A stretch of 64,000 bases of DNA from Pachyseris speciosa (GCA_016490735.1 JAEMWC010001356.1:62001-126000); one strand, 5' to 3'; shown: positions 17,902-27,747, counted from the stretch's first letter. The notes: generated from the letters alone by a model not told the origin. Made by a program: numbers and translations.

Positions 17902-18629
17902 CAGCGCTTCCACCCCGGCCGCCGCTTGACTTCCCCGTTGACCGTCGTGGGTCGACTCCAACCGTAAATGGTCTTTTGATGATCGACCAATTCGAACTGT
18001 TCGGCTTTGGAAGCCACCACCGATCGCCTCAACTGCCTCAATCTCATCGCGTACGTTGCCACGTGAGACTTGAGGTCCGCGAACGAAATGCACGTCCACA
18101 ATCCGCCGTACGGCGGTAAATTCGTCGATGCCACTTGATAATCTTGGGACAAATTTCTCAGGAGATCTTGGCGGTAAGCGTGATCGTTTTCCTTCATGAC
18201 AAATCCGTTGACGAACACTTTGCCGCCGATCGCGCTTTCTACCGTGTCGTAAGGATCGTCTTTGCAATGGCGACGCAAGACGTCGATGCCCCTGTATTGA
18301 AACACGAGACATCCGTCGCCCAAACTCGCGGACTGCCCCAACGGACCGTAAGTGTTTAACCACACGTCCTGGGTGACGGGATTTTCTTCTTCGTTTAAGG
18401 GAATGAACGGATCGACGTTGTAATGACCCTGGTGCAACGCAAATTCACTCAGATGCTTCCACTCGGAATATTCTCTGTCTTGCCAAAACGGACCCAGCGC
18501 GCCCGCCCAAGGGGTCACGGCAAACGTGCTCGAGGGCCGTTTGGGCGACGCAAACTGTCGCGTGGCATTTTGGCTCTCTTCGAAGGCTCGTTTTCGACAC
18601 TGCACGACGGAACCGGTCGTCAAGTCCAT
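17901..18629 (-). CDS. Unknown protein, 242 aa
   Basis: The frame is open upstream but the first ATG is at 18629 (protein begins MDLTTGSVV). The upstream extension is Lys-rich and low-complexity. The protein looks soluble with many aromatics; no family recognised. Its stop shares an A with the ATG of the next gene (TGATG, 17903-17899). Another reading is that this gene and the next are one protein with a frame break near 17925, but the clean stop/start overlap, seen elsewhere in this genome, favours two genes. It is divergent from the membrane protein gene at 18833. Confidence 0.7.
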   Translation of the reverse strand: MDLTTGSVVQCRKRAFEESQNATRQFASPKRPSSTFAVTPWAGALGPFWQDREYSEWKHLSEFALHQGHYNVDPFIPLNEEENPVTQDVWLNTYGPLGQSASLGDGCLVFQYRGIDVLRRHCKDDPYDTVESAIGGKVFVNGFVMKENDHAYRQDLLRNLSQDYQVASTNLPPYGGLWTCISFADLKSHVATYAMRLRQLRRSVVASKAEQFELVDHQKTIYGWSRPTTVNGEVKRRPGWKR

Positions 18630-18832
18630 GTCGACGATTTTTTTTTTCTTCTGCCGCAAAAAAAAACAAACCCGGCAACTTTGTTTCGTTTTTTTTTTCG
18701 TGCAAGCGCGCGCGGCATTGGGCACTTAATAGGCGAGACGACGTCGTCGAGTGATACGAATAAAAACGCGTATTAGGCCTTTTTTTTGCAAACGTTTTTG
18801 CGCTCGATTGAGGTAGTTAAAAAATTGCCATC

Positions 18833-19345
18833 ATGGGTCAAGGAGAGTATCGGCGGTTAAATCGCCTTCCGGGACCATCGGCTTCGATGGGTCGATGGAC
18901 TCTGTACGCGCTCTTCGCCGTCGTCGATTTAATTTTTTTGGTGCTGGCATTCACCGTGTGCTCCGGTGAAACCGGTTCGGTGAAATTATGGTTGGTCGTT
19001 AAACTAATCGCAGTGACGGCGTTTCGTCTTTTCTTCCTCTTGGAGTTCGTGGAATGCCGCGTTGCGTACGTTGCACTTCGCAAGCTTCTCGCCGCTAAAG
19101 ATCACAGGGTCAAGTCCCAAATGACCGATTGGTCCGTTCCTCGATACGACTTCATGCCACTAATCGTCGGTGCGTTGGAAATGACTTGTGCTTTTGGGGC
19201 TACTAAGGCGCTGTTGAGCAGCGACGATCGAGCGTGCCACGATCTGACGGCAATTGCAACGACGTCCACCGTCGTCTCGTTTCTCAAATGCATCGCGTGC
19301 ATTTACAATAGCTGCTTGCGGTGTCGCGGCAATGGTTCGGAATGA
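18833..19345 (+). CDS. Multi-pass membrane protein, 170 aa
   Basis: The ATG at 18833 is followed by a Met-Gly N-terminus, which could be myristoylated, though residue 6 is not Ser/Thr. Hydrophobic segments lie at about 23-43 (LYALFAVVDLIFLVLAF), 52-75, 108-125 and 140-160. The C-terminus is short and Cys-rich (CIACIYNSCLRC). The topology matches the four-helix protein at 9159 but no clear sequence identity is seen. It is a probable envelope or host-membrane protein. It is convergent with RNR2. Confidence 0.75.
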   Translation: MGQGEYRRLNRLPGPSASMGRWTLYALFAVVDLIFLVLAFTVCSGETGSVKLWLVVKLIAVTAFRLFFLLEFVECRVAYVALRKLLAAKDHRVKSQMTDWSVPRYDFMPLIVGALEMTCAFGATKALLSSDDRACHDLTAIATTSTVVSFLKCIACIYNSCLRCRGNGSE

Positions 19346-19561
19346 CGAACAATTCGTAAACTGCCGACGACCGACGGGCGCAAAAAAACTCGTCGAATCG
19401 GCAAAAGAAAAACATCTTTTTTTTTAATTACGCATTCATTACCCCTTCGTCGAGACTTTGCAAAGGTCGACGTCGACCAAAACAAAAAAGGCAAACGAAA
19501 AAACGAGACGATTGCGTTGGTGCATTTTTTTTTAATTTTCCCCTTTTTTTTGGGCTCGCGT
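19346..19561. other. Intergenic gap before RNR2
   Basis: This 216-bp gap between convergent genes contains A/T runs and no open frame that looks coding. Poly-T tracts near 19420 and 19527 are the only notable features. Confidence 0.4.
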
Positions 19562-20544
19562 TCAAAAGTCGGCGTCGGCGATAAATTTAAAAGCATTTTT
19601 CTTTTCGGCGTCGTCCGTCATGACATTGGGCTTTTGGTACTCCGAAACGCGCCTCTCGAAAAAGTTGGTCTTTCCTTCCAAGGATATATTTTCCATCCAA
19701 GGAAAGGGGTTTTCGGAATCGAATCGCTTTGGAAACCCCAACGCCACCAACAGGTGATCGGCAACGAACTCATGTACTGGGCCATTAAATTTTCGTTCAT
19801 TCCCAGCATACCCACGGGCAACGCTTCCGTGAAAAATTCTCGCTCGATATTCACGGCAGAAACGACGATATCGGTAACCGTTTTGCAATCGGGTTTTTCG
19901 TTTAAGTACGCGAACAAGACACACGCGAAATCCCGATGAAGACCTTCGTCCCGACTAATGAGCTCGTTGGCTTGAGCGAGACCCGGTAACTTTCCCTGCT
20001 TCTTCATGTAAAAAATGGCGGCAAACGACCCCGAAAAAAAAATTCCCTCGACGGCGGCAAACGCCACCAAACGAACGCCAAACGATTCGCTGCTCTCGAT
20101 GTACTTCATTGCCCAATCGGCTTTTTTTTTGACCGTCGGCATCGTCGCCATCGCCGAAAATATTTTGTTTTTTTCGTCGGCATCGCGAACGTACGTTTCG
20201 ATCAACAAGTTATACACTTCCGAGTGAACGCATTCCATGAACATTTGACTGCTATAAAAATACTCCGCTTCTTTTTGTTCCACGTCTCGCATGAACCTCG
20301 TCACCAGGTTTTCGTTGACAATTTCGTCGCTAATTACAAAAAATGCCAACACGTGCGTCAAAAAGCGCGTTTCTTTGTCGGTTAAATTATTCCAGTCCTT
20401 CAAGTCTTTTCCCAGATCGATTTCTTCGGGAAGCCAAATGCACGCCTTCGCTTTTTCGTAAAACGACCATAATTCTTCGTTTTCGATGGGGAATAACGTG
20501 TATCTTTTTGGGGGTTTGTAATTTGCGGCCATGGCAATTTTCAT
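19562..20544 (-). CDS. RNR2: Ribonucleotide reductase small subunit, with one frame break
   Basis: Class Ia R2 protein, which holds the diiron-tyrosyl radical for dNTP synthesis. The ATG at 20544 starts the frame. Visible motifs are [11 protein letters not shown] (iron ligands and radical Tyr), AVEGIFFSG, and RDEGLHRDF (iron ligands). The frame then changes near 19769-19772. Downstream the neighbouring frame carries the rest of the family: a helix, [20 protein letters not shown], and a C-terminus ending in ADADF, the R1-binding tail. A single-base loss explains the break. Because the tail is perfectly conserved, recent mutation or sequencing error is more likely than an old pseudogene. Read as is, translation would end at 19618 with a wrong C-terminus. 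Confidence 0.9.
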
Positions 20545-20659
20545 TTGTTACGACGAACGAAGAAATTCGACGAGAAATTAAAATGGTCATTTAAGTGCTT
20601 TTCGTCTTGCCCGCACATAAATACAAAATGGCACGACCCGCGAGGGGGAGAAGCAGAGC

Positions 20660-21379
20660 ATGGCCAACGCGCGTTCGAAAGACGACAATTCGAAAAAGAA
20701 CGAAACGCTCGGCAACCGAAACAAACACGGGGATCTGTTGGGCAACGCGTACGTTAGTTTTGCGATCGTGCTCTGCGTATTTGGATTCTGGTCCACGTAC
20801 TCGCCGCTGATGGTGCCAAACCGAGGCATCAGCGTGACTCACGTTTCTCATTTGCTGCAACGCGGATCCGGCACGCTTCCCGTACCCTTGTCCTCGTTTG
20901 ACGCGACCCGGTTGGGGTTGTCCAAGAGCGACGTAGTTTTGGTCCTATTTCCTCGTTTTTGGCAAACGGCCAAATGGTCGCGCGTCGTTTTTCGATTTCG
21001 CCGTTACCCTTACGACGAGGTGACCGGCATCGACGTACACTCCACAGTGAAACCGTTGAGAACTTTGGCTTGGGTGGGAAATCGTTTGATCGTCGACGCC
21101 TTGTTAAACAAGACGGTTCACCGCTTCGAACATTTCGACGTTTCGTGCAAAGGCTCTAAGACGACGTTGGGCATTGCGTTTCGACGCCCGGCGACGAACG
21201 CGTGGGACGAAGCCGTCGTCGTCAGGGCTTCGCAATTGGTAAAAACGTTTCCCTTGGTAAGATTAAACGACTCCCTCTGGCTCGCAGGGACGCCATTTGC
21301 CGAAGATCGGTGGAAGGGCCGCGTCCGACGCATCGAGAACATCCCGGGCAACGTGTCGCTGTTTCGACCGGTAACGTAA
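20660..21379 (+). CDS. Type II membrane protein, 239 aa
   Basis: The ATG at 20660 is 116 bp from the divergent RNR2 start. A polar N-terminus of about 28 residues is followed by one hydrophobic segment (AYVSFAIVLCVFGFW, 30-44) and then a 190-residue domain. N-glycosylation sequons occur as NKT, NDS and NVS. This is the layout of an N-terminally anchored envelope protein with its bulk outside. No family recognised. Confidence 0.7.
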   Translation: MANARSKDDNSKKNETLGNRNKHGDLLGNAYVSFAIVLCVFGFWSTYSPLMVPNRGISVTHVSHLLQRGSGTLPVPLSSFDATRLGLSKSDVVLVLFPRFWQTAKWSRVVFRFRRYPYDEVTGIDVHSTVKPLRTLAWVGNRLIVDALLNKTVHRFEHFDVSCKGSKTTLGIAFRRPATNAWDEAVVVRASQLVKTFPLVRLNDSLWLAGTPFAEDRWKGRVRRIENIPGNVSLFRPVT

Positions 21380-21492
21380 CGAGTGATCGAGTAGTATTTC
21401 TGACGACCCGATTGCGATCGCCATTTAAACGAACGCAGGCTCGAAACCAAGGATCCATGACTCCGCACTGATTTAATCCGTTCGCCTCAAAA

Positions 21493-22164
21493 ATGTCTTT
21501 GCAATTCCCCAGACCGAAGAGCGTCGATCCGTCCGTTCCGACGGTGGCGGGTCGCCTACGACTTTGCTTGAAAAACGACGGCGAGTGGTGGAAGTTGTTC
21601 GATTCTCGCGCCACGCGCGACGAGATCGTAAATGCTTTGACCGACCTCGGAATTTTTTTAAACCCGCTCTCGCACAAGACGTTTCTCGAAAACAACACGG
21701 CCAAAAATGTCGTCCGGCGTTTGTGGAACGAAACGACGAATCGGTCTCTCGACGCGCCGTCGCACGTCCAGACGGGTTTTGGCAAGCTTCGAGACGTTCT
21801 CTTAGGACGCGATCCGAATCGTCGAGCGTTGACCCTCGCGTTTGCGCTGACGCCGCTCTGTTCCACTTCGCCTTCGAACGTCGAGGCCGCATTGCACGAA
21901 CCCGTCGACATGGCCGAAATGTGCGGGCACGACGAGGAAACGCGCGTGGCGTGGCTGTGGTACAAATCGTTGCTTTGCACGCAACTGGCGTTTTTCTGGA
22001 AGGGGTCGGTGGCGCCCACCTCTTTTTTAAAAATCGATCGAGACACCGTCGAAGTCAACGAGATGCTCGATCGCGCTTCCCGATCGTCGAAACGACGCGA
22101 GTGGAAACGGTGCGAACGCGCGCAAGACCCATTGCGACGAGGATTGGGTCAAGGCGAGTTTTGA
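21493..22164 (+). CDS. Unknown protein, N-terminal part, 223 aa as read
   Basis: No family recognised. The ATG at 21493 begins a soluble protein with a WLWYKSLLC segment near residue 157. The last 14 codons before the stop at 22164 look out of frame. A neighbouring frame is coding from about 22130 to 22567 with typical codon use, and the change falls at a CCC run (22128-22130). The two parts are probably one gene of about 357 residues with a one-base break. Confidence 0.6.
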   Translation: MSLQFPRPKSVDPSVPTVAGRLRLCLKNDGEWWKLFDSRATRDEIVNALTDLGIFLNPLSHKTFLENNTAKNVVRRLWNETTNRSLDAPSHVQTGFGKLRDVLLGRDPNRRALTLAFALTPLCSTSPSNVEAALHEPVDMAEMCGHDEETRVAWLWYKSLLCTQLAFFWKGSVAPTSFLKIDRDTVEVNEMLDRASRSSKRREWKRCERAQDPLRRGLGQGEF

Positions 22165-22170
22165 CGGTCG

Positions 22171-22567
22171 CTATCGATTCAACAGGACGCGATGTTGGTG
22201 GCGACGAGCAGACGGCGGCGACGGCGGCGGCGTTCGAGAAACCTCGCTGGACGAATTGATAGTCGCGCGAATCGTCGGCGTTTGCTCGGAAACCGGTCTG
22301 TTGGGTCTGTGGCTCGAAGGCGAAGACGGCGATTTGGTGCTGCCGCCCGGGGAGTTAAGATCGTTGTCGATTTCCACCGATCCCTGGGAAAGGTTGGACA
22401 GGGCGCGTTTGCCTTTGACGAAATCGGAATCCCGCGTTTTTACGATGCCGGCGGAATTCGATCCGTCGACGCTGCCCCCGCCCCAAATACACCGGACCGC
22501 CGACGTTCCCTTTGAACTTTTTCGAGGATTTCCCTGCGTTTCCAAAGAACGACGCTTTTTTCCTTAA
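22171..22567 (+). CDS. C-terminal part of the 21493 gene in another frame
   Basis: This stretch has no ATG at its start and continues upstream in frame into 22130, where it replaces the frame of the 21493 gene. It encodes a Gly-rich linker (GGDGGGV), then a domain with IVARIVGVCSETGLLGLW and VLPPGEL. It ends at 22567 just before an AATAAA at about 22573. The short lead-in and absence of a start codon support a single split gene rather than two. Confidence 0.55.
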
Positions 22568-22601
22568 AATTTTTAATAAATGTTCATTTTTATTTAAATG
22601 G

Positions 22602-23026
22602 TCATTTGCGTCTGACTCGCTTTTGTGCCGGAGGTGCGCCCGTTTCGTCGACGCCGGATAGGCCTTCCTCGTTCACTTTCATGCCACCGAAGAGGCCCGC
22701 GGTGGTTTCGACGTCGGGTTTCCACTCCGCGTCTGCATCGCTCTCCCCCGAATCCGCGTCGGGAAAACTTTCCGGGTCCACCTCGGACGCCGAATGGCAA
22801 TCGCCGTCTTCCTGGTGGCATTCGCAGCAACTTATCAGTTCGCATCTAAACATTCCACGACGCACGTCGAACAGCAAGGTTCCCCGCAAATTTCGCACGC
22901 GACGAGGCAATCGGGGCATTGGCTAAATCCGCAGTAAAAGCACAACGGCAACGGTCGTTCTCCGTCGTTCGGTTTCGTGCAGTCGGCGCACGTTTCTCGT
23001 TTCTCGTTCTTCTTGTTGGAAAACAT
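22602..23026 (-). CDS. Cys-rich zinc-finger-like protein, family member 1, frame-broken
   Basis: The ATG at 23026 starts a protein of the local Cys-rich family: a Lys/Glu-rich leader, C-x2-C before KPNDGER, LCFYCGF, C-x2-C, CEICGEPCC. Near 22842-22845 the frame changes. The neighbouring frame continues the same Cys/His spacing (ELISCCECHQEDGDC) and ends with an acidic tail and the family C-terminal signature G-x-KVN. Read literally the first frame stops at 22835. Regular C-x2-C pairs suggest zinc binding (treble-clef or RING-like); partner and role are unknown. It is convergent with the 21493-22567 gene. Confidence 0.6.
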
Positions 23027-23122
23027 CTTTCTTTTCTTCGTTCGCGACCGCGATTAAATTTCGTCGTAATCGACAGCACCTCTCGATTTTGCTTTGACTT
23101 TAAATAAATTCGACGCCGTTGG

Positions 23123-23481
23123 TCAACGCCCAAAATACGTCGACTCTGCGTCGGCTTCGTTCGCGTCCGTAAAGCTCTTTGCGGTCGAGTCGTCGCAAAC
23201 CAAAAGACGATTGCCGTGGTCGTCATAACATTGGCGAAAGCCGACTGCTTTACAGTTGGGGCATTCGATGAAGTCGTTGGCGACTAAAAAATTGTTGTCG
23301 TGCTCGTTGTAGCATTGGCGGCAATTGAGCATTCCACAGCTGGGGCATTTTAAAACGTGCGTTGAGCGGTAGAGTTTCTTGCAGAATCCGCACGGCACGA
23401 GGTCGTAAAGGCGCTGGTTATAGCTGCGACAAAAGCATAACGGCAACCGTTGTCGTCTTTGGTTCTTTTGTTTGAATACAT
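23123..23481 (-). CDS. Cys-rich zinc-finger-like protein, family member 2
   Basis: Same family: LCFCRSYNQR, PCGFCKK, KCPSCGMLNCRQCYNEHD, ECPNCKAVGFRQCYDDHG. The ATG at 23481 lies in a frame that matches family N-termini (MYSNKR), but the Cys-rich body is in the next frame from about 23460, so a short indel separates them. The repeated unit C-P-x-C-(10)-CRQCY-x-x-H/D-(10)-ECP-x-C suggests two metal sites. Some cysteines expected from the neighbours are replaced (CRSY for C-x2-C). Confidence 0.55.
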
Positions 23482-23503
23482 TTTTGTTCCCGTTGTTTTG
23501 CAA

Positions 23504-23778
23504 CGGCCGCTTAACAATTTAACGTAATTAAACATTTTTCGTTTCGTTTTTATTTTTTAAAATGACAAACGCGGGCAAAAAAAACAATTTTTTTAATTTG
23601 TTTTTTTTCACATGCCGGCGGCAAAGCTCAATTCGTTACTGCCGTTAAAATTCTTTTTCGTCTAAAAAAAAACACGACGGCTTTTTTGTAATAATTTAAA
23701 GATGCATTTTATTTACATTTTAATCGTTAGTTCGTTTATCGACGGTGCGGTCCCGGTGGCGGTTTTTTCGATGCATGG
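23504..23778. other. AT-rich gap
   Basis: No coding signal is seen in these 275 bp. They hold long A and T runs and separate members 2 and 3 of the Cys-rich family. Confidence 0.4.
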
Positions 23779-25090
23779 TTAACTTTCGTTGTTCACTTTA
23801 ATGCCATTTAACAGCTGCGCGGTAAATTCCACGTCGGTCTCGCTCTTTTTAAGTTGGTTTCGTGCGAGAGTTGCAACAATCGTCTTGGCATTGGTCGTAA
23901 CCAATTGCTTTACAACTGGGCATTGCACGGCGTCGTGCAGTATTTCAAACTGGCCGTAATAACGACCGTAGTTGTACTCGTTGTAGCAATCTCGACAACC
24001 GAGTACTTTGCAACTGGGCATTTACCGTATACGTCGACTTTGCAACTGGGGCATTTTACCGTATACGTCGAGCAGCAACGTTTTTCGCAAAGTTCGCACG
24101 ACAGTGGCGTAGGGACATTCCTTAAAACTGCAGCAAAAGCATTTTTTAAAAAAATTTTCGTTGCACACCTGTACCTGACCACTTTGACAGCCGGGACATT
24201 GAACAATGGCGTTGAACATTTTAAAAGCGGGGTCGTCGTGCTTGTTGTAGCATTTGCGGCAACCGAACATTTTACAGTCGTAACATTCTACGATGGACGC
24301 TATGCAAACGACATCTTTGCAAAAATCGCAGGTGCGCTTGTTACAGCAGGGGCATTGAATTGTGGCGTTTAACGTTTCAAACGTGGAATCGTCGTACTTG
24401 TAGCATTTGCGGCAACCGAACATTTTACAGTTGGAACATTCTCCCATAAACGCTGTGCAAACAACATCTTTGCAAAGATTGCAAGGGCGCTTGTAGCAAC
24501 ATTTATAACCAACGACGTTGCAGCTGGGGCACTGTGTTTCGGCGTCGGAAGCCGAAAAAGAACCGTGGTTATACTTGTCGTAGCACTGACGGCAACCGAG
24601 CACTTTACAATCGAAGCATTTTGTGACGTACGTCGAGCAGCAACGCCTTTTGCAAATTTCGCACCAAACAAAGCACCCGAGCATCGGTCCGAGCTGCAGC
24701 AAAAGCACAACAACAATTGTCGTTGTTTGTCGTTCGGTGCTGTCAGGTCGACGCAATTTTTTGTCCCTTTGCAGAAATTGCAAGGGCGCTTGTAGCAACA
24801 TTTATAACCAACAACGTTGCAGCTGGGACACTGTGTTTCGGCATCGGAAGCCGAAAAAGAACCGTGGTTATACTCGTTGTAGCACTGACGACAACCGAGC
24901 ACTTTACAATCGAAGCATTTTGTGACGTACGTCGAGCAGCAACCCCTTTACAAATTTCGCACCAAACAAATTGACCCGAGCATTGGTCCGAGCTACAGCA
25001 AAAGCATAACGACGACCGTCGTTGTTTGTTGTTCGGTGTTGTCAGGTCGACGCAATTTTTTTGTTCCTCGCTCTTCTCCTTCGAAAACAT
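23779..25090 (-). CDS. Large Cys-rich repeat protein, family member 3, multiply frame-broken
   Basis: The ATG at 25090 matches the family start (MFSKEKSEEQ). The coding signal then runs to the stop at 23779 but changes frame near 24945, 24690, 24100, 24025 and 23915. Across frames at least five units repeat: CEICK or CNLCKD, a spacer, C-x2-C, LGCRQCY or FGCRKCY, D/H/N residues, then QCPSC. This could be up to eight or more zinc sites in about 435 residues. The end carries the family signature DVEFTAQLLNGIKVN. A 299-bp tandem repeat lies inside (24481-25077). No intact reading frame exists as sequenced, so it is either heavily miscalled or a decaying gene. Confidence 0.55.
24481..25077 (-). 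repeat. 299-bp tandem repeat inside the Cys-rich gene
   Basis: Units 24481-24779 and 24780-25077 are roughly 90% or more identical by eye. Each covers the segment from the C-x2-C leader through QCPSC and KRPCN. The first unit has longer substitutions and different indels from the second, so this looks like an older duplication rather than an assembly copy. Confidence 0.7.
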
Positions 25091-25976
25091 TTCTTTTTTT
25101 GTTTCCGTTGCTTGCAACAACTGGTTAATTTTATTGCGATTGACAACATGTCTTTAGTCTATTTTAACTTAAAAAAAGAGAAATCGGCTTTTTTTTAATG
25201 CCGACAGAGTATTTTTCGTAAACGCCACCATTGCCTAAAATGCGTACGCAGTTTTTTCAACCTATTTAAAAATTTTTTTGCATTGTTTCGCAGGACAAAA
25301 AAAAATTTTTTTAATGCTTTTTTTTGTTAACGGCGCGGCGGTTTCGTCGCGCTTGTTTTAGGTTTTCTTGTTTGCTTTTATGCCATTTAAAGGTCGTGCG
25401 GCAAACTTGACGCTGGGTTTTAATTCCATGTTGGCACGCGTTTTTTTTTTTTATTTTATGTTACAATCGCTGTTCGCGTAACCCAACAAAATAATTAACT
25501 AATTCGCAAATGGGGCATTTCTTAATACACTTTGAGCAGCAAAGTTACCCGCAAATCTTACACATAATTAGGTAATTAAAGCGTCGACTAAAACCGCAAA
25601 CAAAAAACCAATAATTGTTTGCGCCGTCGTTCGGGTTTGTACAATTGGCGCAAAGTTTTTGCTTCTTTTTTTTTTTGTTTTCGACGCTCGTAACTGCCGT
25701 TAGATGTTGTTGTAATTGACGATGAAATATTAAAAAAAATGCGAACCGGATTTTTAACGACGACGCGTCGACAAACTTTAAGCCCGTTGACGCGGTCGTC
25801 GCACCAAATACGCCGCTTTGCCGACGTTAACATTTTCCGCATTTAAAAAAAAAACGGCGCCCCCCTTTTTTTTTGGCCTATCATTTTAATAATTTTCGTT
25901 TTTGTTGCAATCGTCATTTGCGTTTAACGCGTTCGACGGGGTCGCGTGAAACATTTTGCACTCTTTTACGCGCAAA
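25091..25976. other. Gap holding a decayed Cys-rich paralogue
   Basis: This 886-bp stretch before dUTPase has no intact gene. It is AT-rich with long A and T runs, and contains the degenerate family fragment at 25360-25690. Remaining parts (25091-25350 and 25700-25976) show no coding signal beyond the leader of dUTPase. Confidence 0.5.
25360..25690 (-). pseudogene. Decayed fourth member of the Cys-rich family
   Basis: On the minus strand, sequence near 25640-25680 encodes C-x2-C followed by NPNDG, as in member 1. The segment at 25500-25560 matches the CCSTY region with stops. Near 25365-25430 it encodes the family C-terminal signature (VKFAARPLNGIKAN). In-frame stops, AT-enrichment and loss of several cysteines show true decay rather than one-base errors. 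It indicates that the family expanded in tandem and then lost members. Confidence 0.55.
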
Positions 25977-26466
25977 ATGGGACAGTTTTTATTTTCGGTC
26001 CTCGTTAAATTAGGATACGGTCGTTCGAAAAGTCAAAAAAAACCCGTTGTTTTTTAAAAAGCTCAGCAATCGAGCTACGACTCCGACCAGAGGATCGAAT
26101 TTGGCTGCGGGGTACGATTTGTATTCTGCGGAAAATGCAATGGTTTTTAAACGAAGTAAGGCTTTGGTGAAGACGGACATTGCCGTTGCGCTTCCCGAAG
26201 GATGTTACGGACGAGTTGCCCCGAGATCCAGCCTTGCGTGGAAGCACCACATTGATGTCGGTGCGGGTGTAATTGACCGCGATTACCGTGGAAATGTCGG
26301 CGTGGTACTTTTTAACTTGTCGTCAAATGCAAATTACGAAATTCGTCGCGGCGATCGCATCGCTCAACTCATCGTCGAAAAAAATAGTACTCCCATTCTC
26401 GTGGAAGTCGAAGAGTTGGATGAAACGTCTCGTGGAACGGCCGGTTATGGGTCTACGGGAAAATGA
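25977..26466 (+). CDS. dut: dUTPase, start separated by a frame break
   Basis: Trimeric dUTPase converting dUTP to dUMP. All five motifs are present: AAGYDLYSAE, GRVAPRSSLAW, GAGVIDRDYRGNVGVV, RGDRIAQLIVEK and RGTAGYGSTG. The catalytic frame (26014-26466) has no ATG before motif 1. An ATG at 25977 opens the neighbouring frame and runs to a stop at 26053-26055, within a run of six T (26050-26055). The dUTPase frame begins to match the family right there. One extra base in that T run would account for the split. Otherwise initiation would need a non-ATG codon such as TTG at 26047. Confidence 0.88.
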
Positions 26467-26664
26467 ACGGGCGTTGCGTCGATCGCGTTTAACGACGAGC
26501 CACTATTTAAATTTTTTATTTTCGTTTTGTTTTTTTGGTTTTCTTTTCGTTTTAGCCTTAAAAAATAAAGAAAAAAAGCGAATCGGGTTTGGCGACGACG
26601 ACGGCGTCGTTTCCTTCAATCGCGTTGTTTTTTTAACGATGCCTTTAGCGACGAGGCGGCAACG

Positions 26665-27747
26665 ATGACGTATTGTCGAAAACTCGCCTCGACGTATCGA
26701 GACTTTTCGGAAATTATGATCGAACAGGGTTTTGCATTCGTAAACGTACCTTCCGTCGGTTCGGACGAGCCGAGTAACCTTCCCGGAAAATACGGCGTGG
26801 GATCCATGGGCAGGATACAGTTTCAATCTCGTGCGGTCGCCTGGATTGAACGTTTTGCGCAAACGTGTTTGTTTTTTGGATCTCGAGTGGTTCAACGCCT
26901 TCGTCCGTACTCCCTTTACGACGGCAAACCGATCGACGGAATGCTGGTCCTCTACGTTCCAAAGACCAAATCCAGTGCCATGTCCGTCAGAGACGTTGTG
27001 GTGACACCTCCGTCGAACGATTCGTCGTGCGGTCTCGTGTTCGTTTCCGCTCGAGGTCGTCCGACGGCAGAGAACGACGGTTGGTGCATCGAATTCGACC
27101 TCGCGGTTAACGATTACGAATTGGATTGCGTCACCCGTTTGCAATGCCTCCTTCAAGGGCTATGTCCGACCGTCGCGGAACACTTGAATCTCGCTCGCAA
27201 AAATAATCGATTAAATTTCGAGGAAGCCCAACAATTTTGCATGGCATTAAATTGTCCGTCGGCCACTCGGCACCCAAAACCCATGTCGTTGTTCGACGCC
27301 CTGTATCTCGTGGCGGCGTGTTCCAAGATTTCGCGCACGCAGACGCCGTCGTCTTCTTCCTCGACTCCGACCCAAACTACTCGAAAGACCGCTTCGCAAA
27401 ACGAACTTTCGACGTCTCCGAAACGACCCAGACTTTCCGCCGCGCATTCGTCGATTTTTTTACTCTCCGAGGAAACGGGGGCGTTCTCGAATATTTCGAC
27501 GAAGAACGCGACTGCGACGACGCGTTCGTCTTTCGAAATCGTTCTCGAAAATCGACCTCGCAACCCAAAGTTCGACGGCGCGCAAAAAGAGTCGACTACG
27601 ACGATGCCGGCAAAAATGGACTCGTTACCCGTAACGTCCATTTGCGTGTCGCCATATCCCCTTGGTCGACGCGTTCGTTCGAAGAAAACGATGCGGCGAC
27701 TCTTTTTTCTTTTCTCGATACGCCAACAAAAACCCCTTGCCAAATAA
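26665..27747 (+). CDS. Unknown protein, 360 aa, with Ser/Thr-rich C-terminal half
   Basis: No family recognised. The ATG at 26665 starts a globular N-terminal 215 residues. The C-terminal part is Ser/Thr/Pro-rich and likely disordered, with a possible nuclear signal (SPKRPR). Between 27237 and 27745 a second frame is also open, so this stretch could be dual-coding. The TAA stop (27745-27747) overlaps the ATG of the next gene as TAATG. A nine-codon upstream frame (26639-26668) ends on the start codon as ATGA and may affect translation. Confidence 0.65.
   Translation: MTYCRKLASTYRDFSEIMIEQGFAFVNVPSVGSDEPSNLPGKYGVGSMGRIQFQSRAVAWIERFAQTCLFFGSRVVQRLRPYSLYDGKPIDGMLVLYVPKTKSSAMSVRDVVVTPPSNDSSCGLVFVSARGRPTAENDGWCIEFDLAVNDYELDCVTRLQCLLQGLCPTVAEHLNLARKNNRLNFEEAQQFCMALNCPSATRHPKPMSLFDALYLVAACSKISRTQTPSSSSSTPTQTTRKTASQNELSTSPKRPRLSAAHSSIFLLSEETGAFSNISTKNATATTRSSFEIVLENRPRNPKFDGAQKESTTTMPAKMDSLPVTSICVSPYPLGRRVRSKKTMRRLFFLFSIRQQKPLAK

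Noticed and set aside
17901..18629. Fusion of the 18629 and 17901 genes through a frame break near 17925
   Set aside because: The TGATG stop/start overlap repeats a pattern seen at other junctions, so two genes are more likely, but fusion is not excluded.
18833..18850. Myristoylation of the 170-residue membrane protein
   Set aside because: Gly2 is present but residue 6 is Tyr rather than Ser/Thr, so the motif is incomplete.
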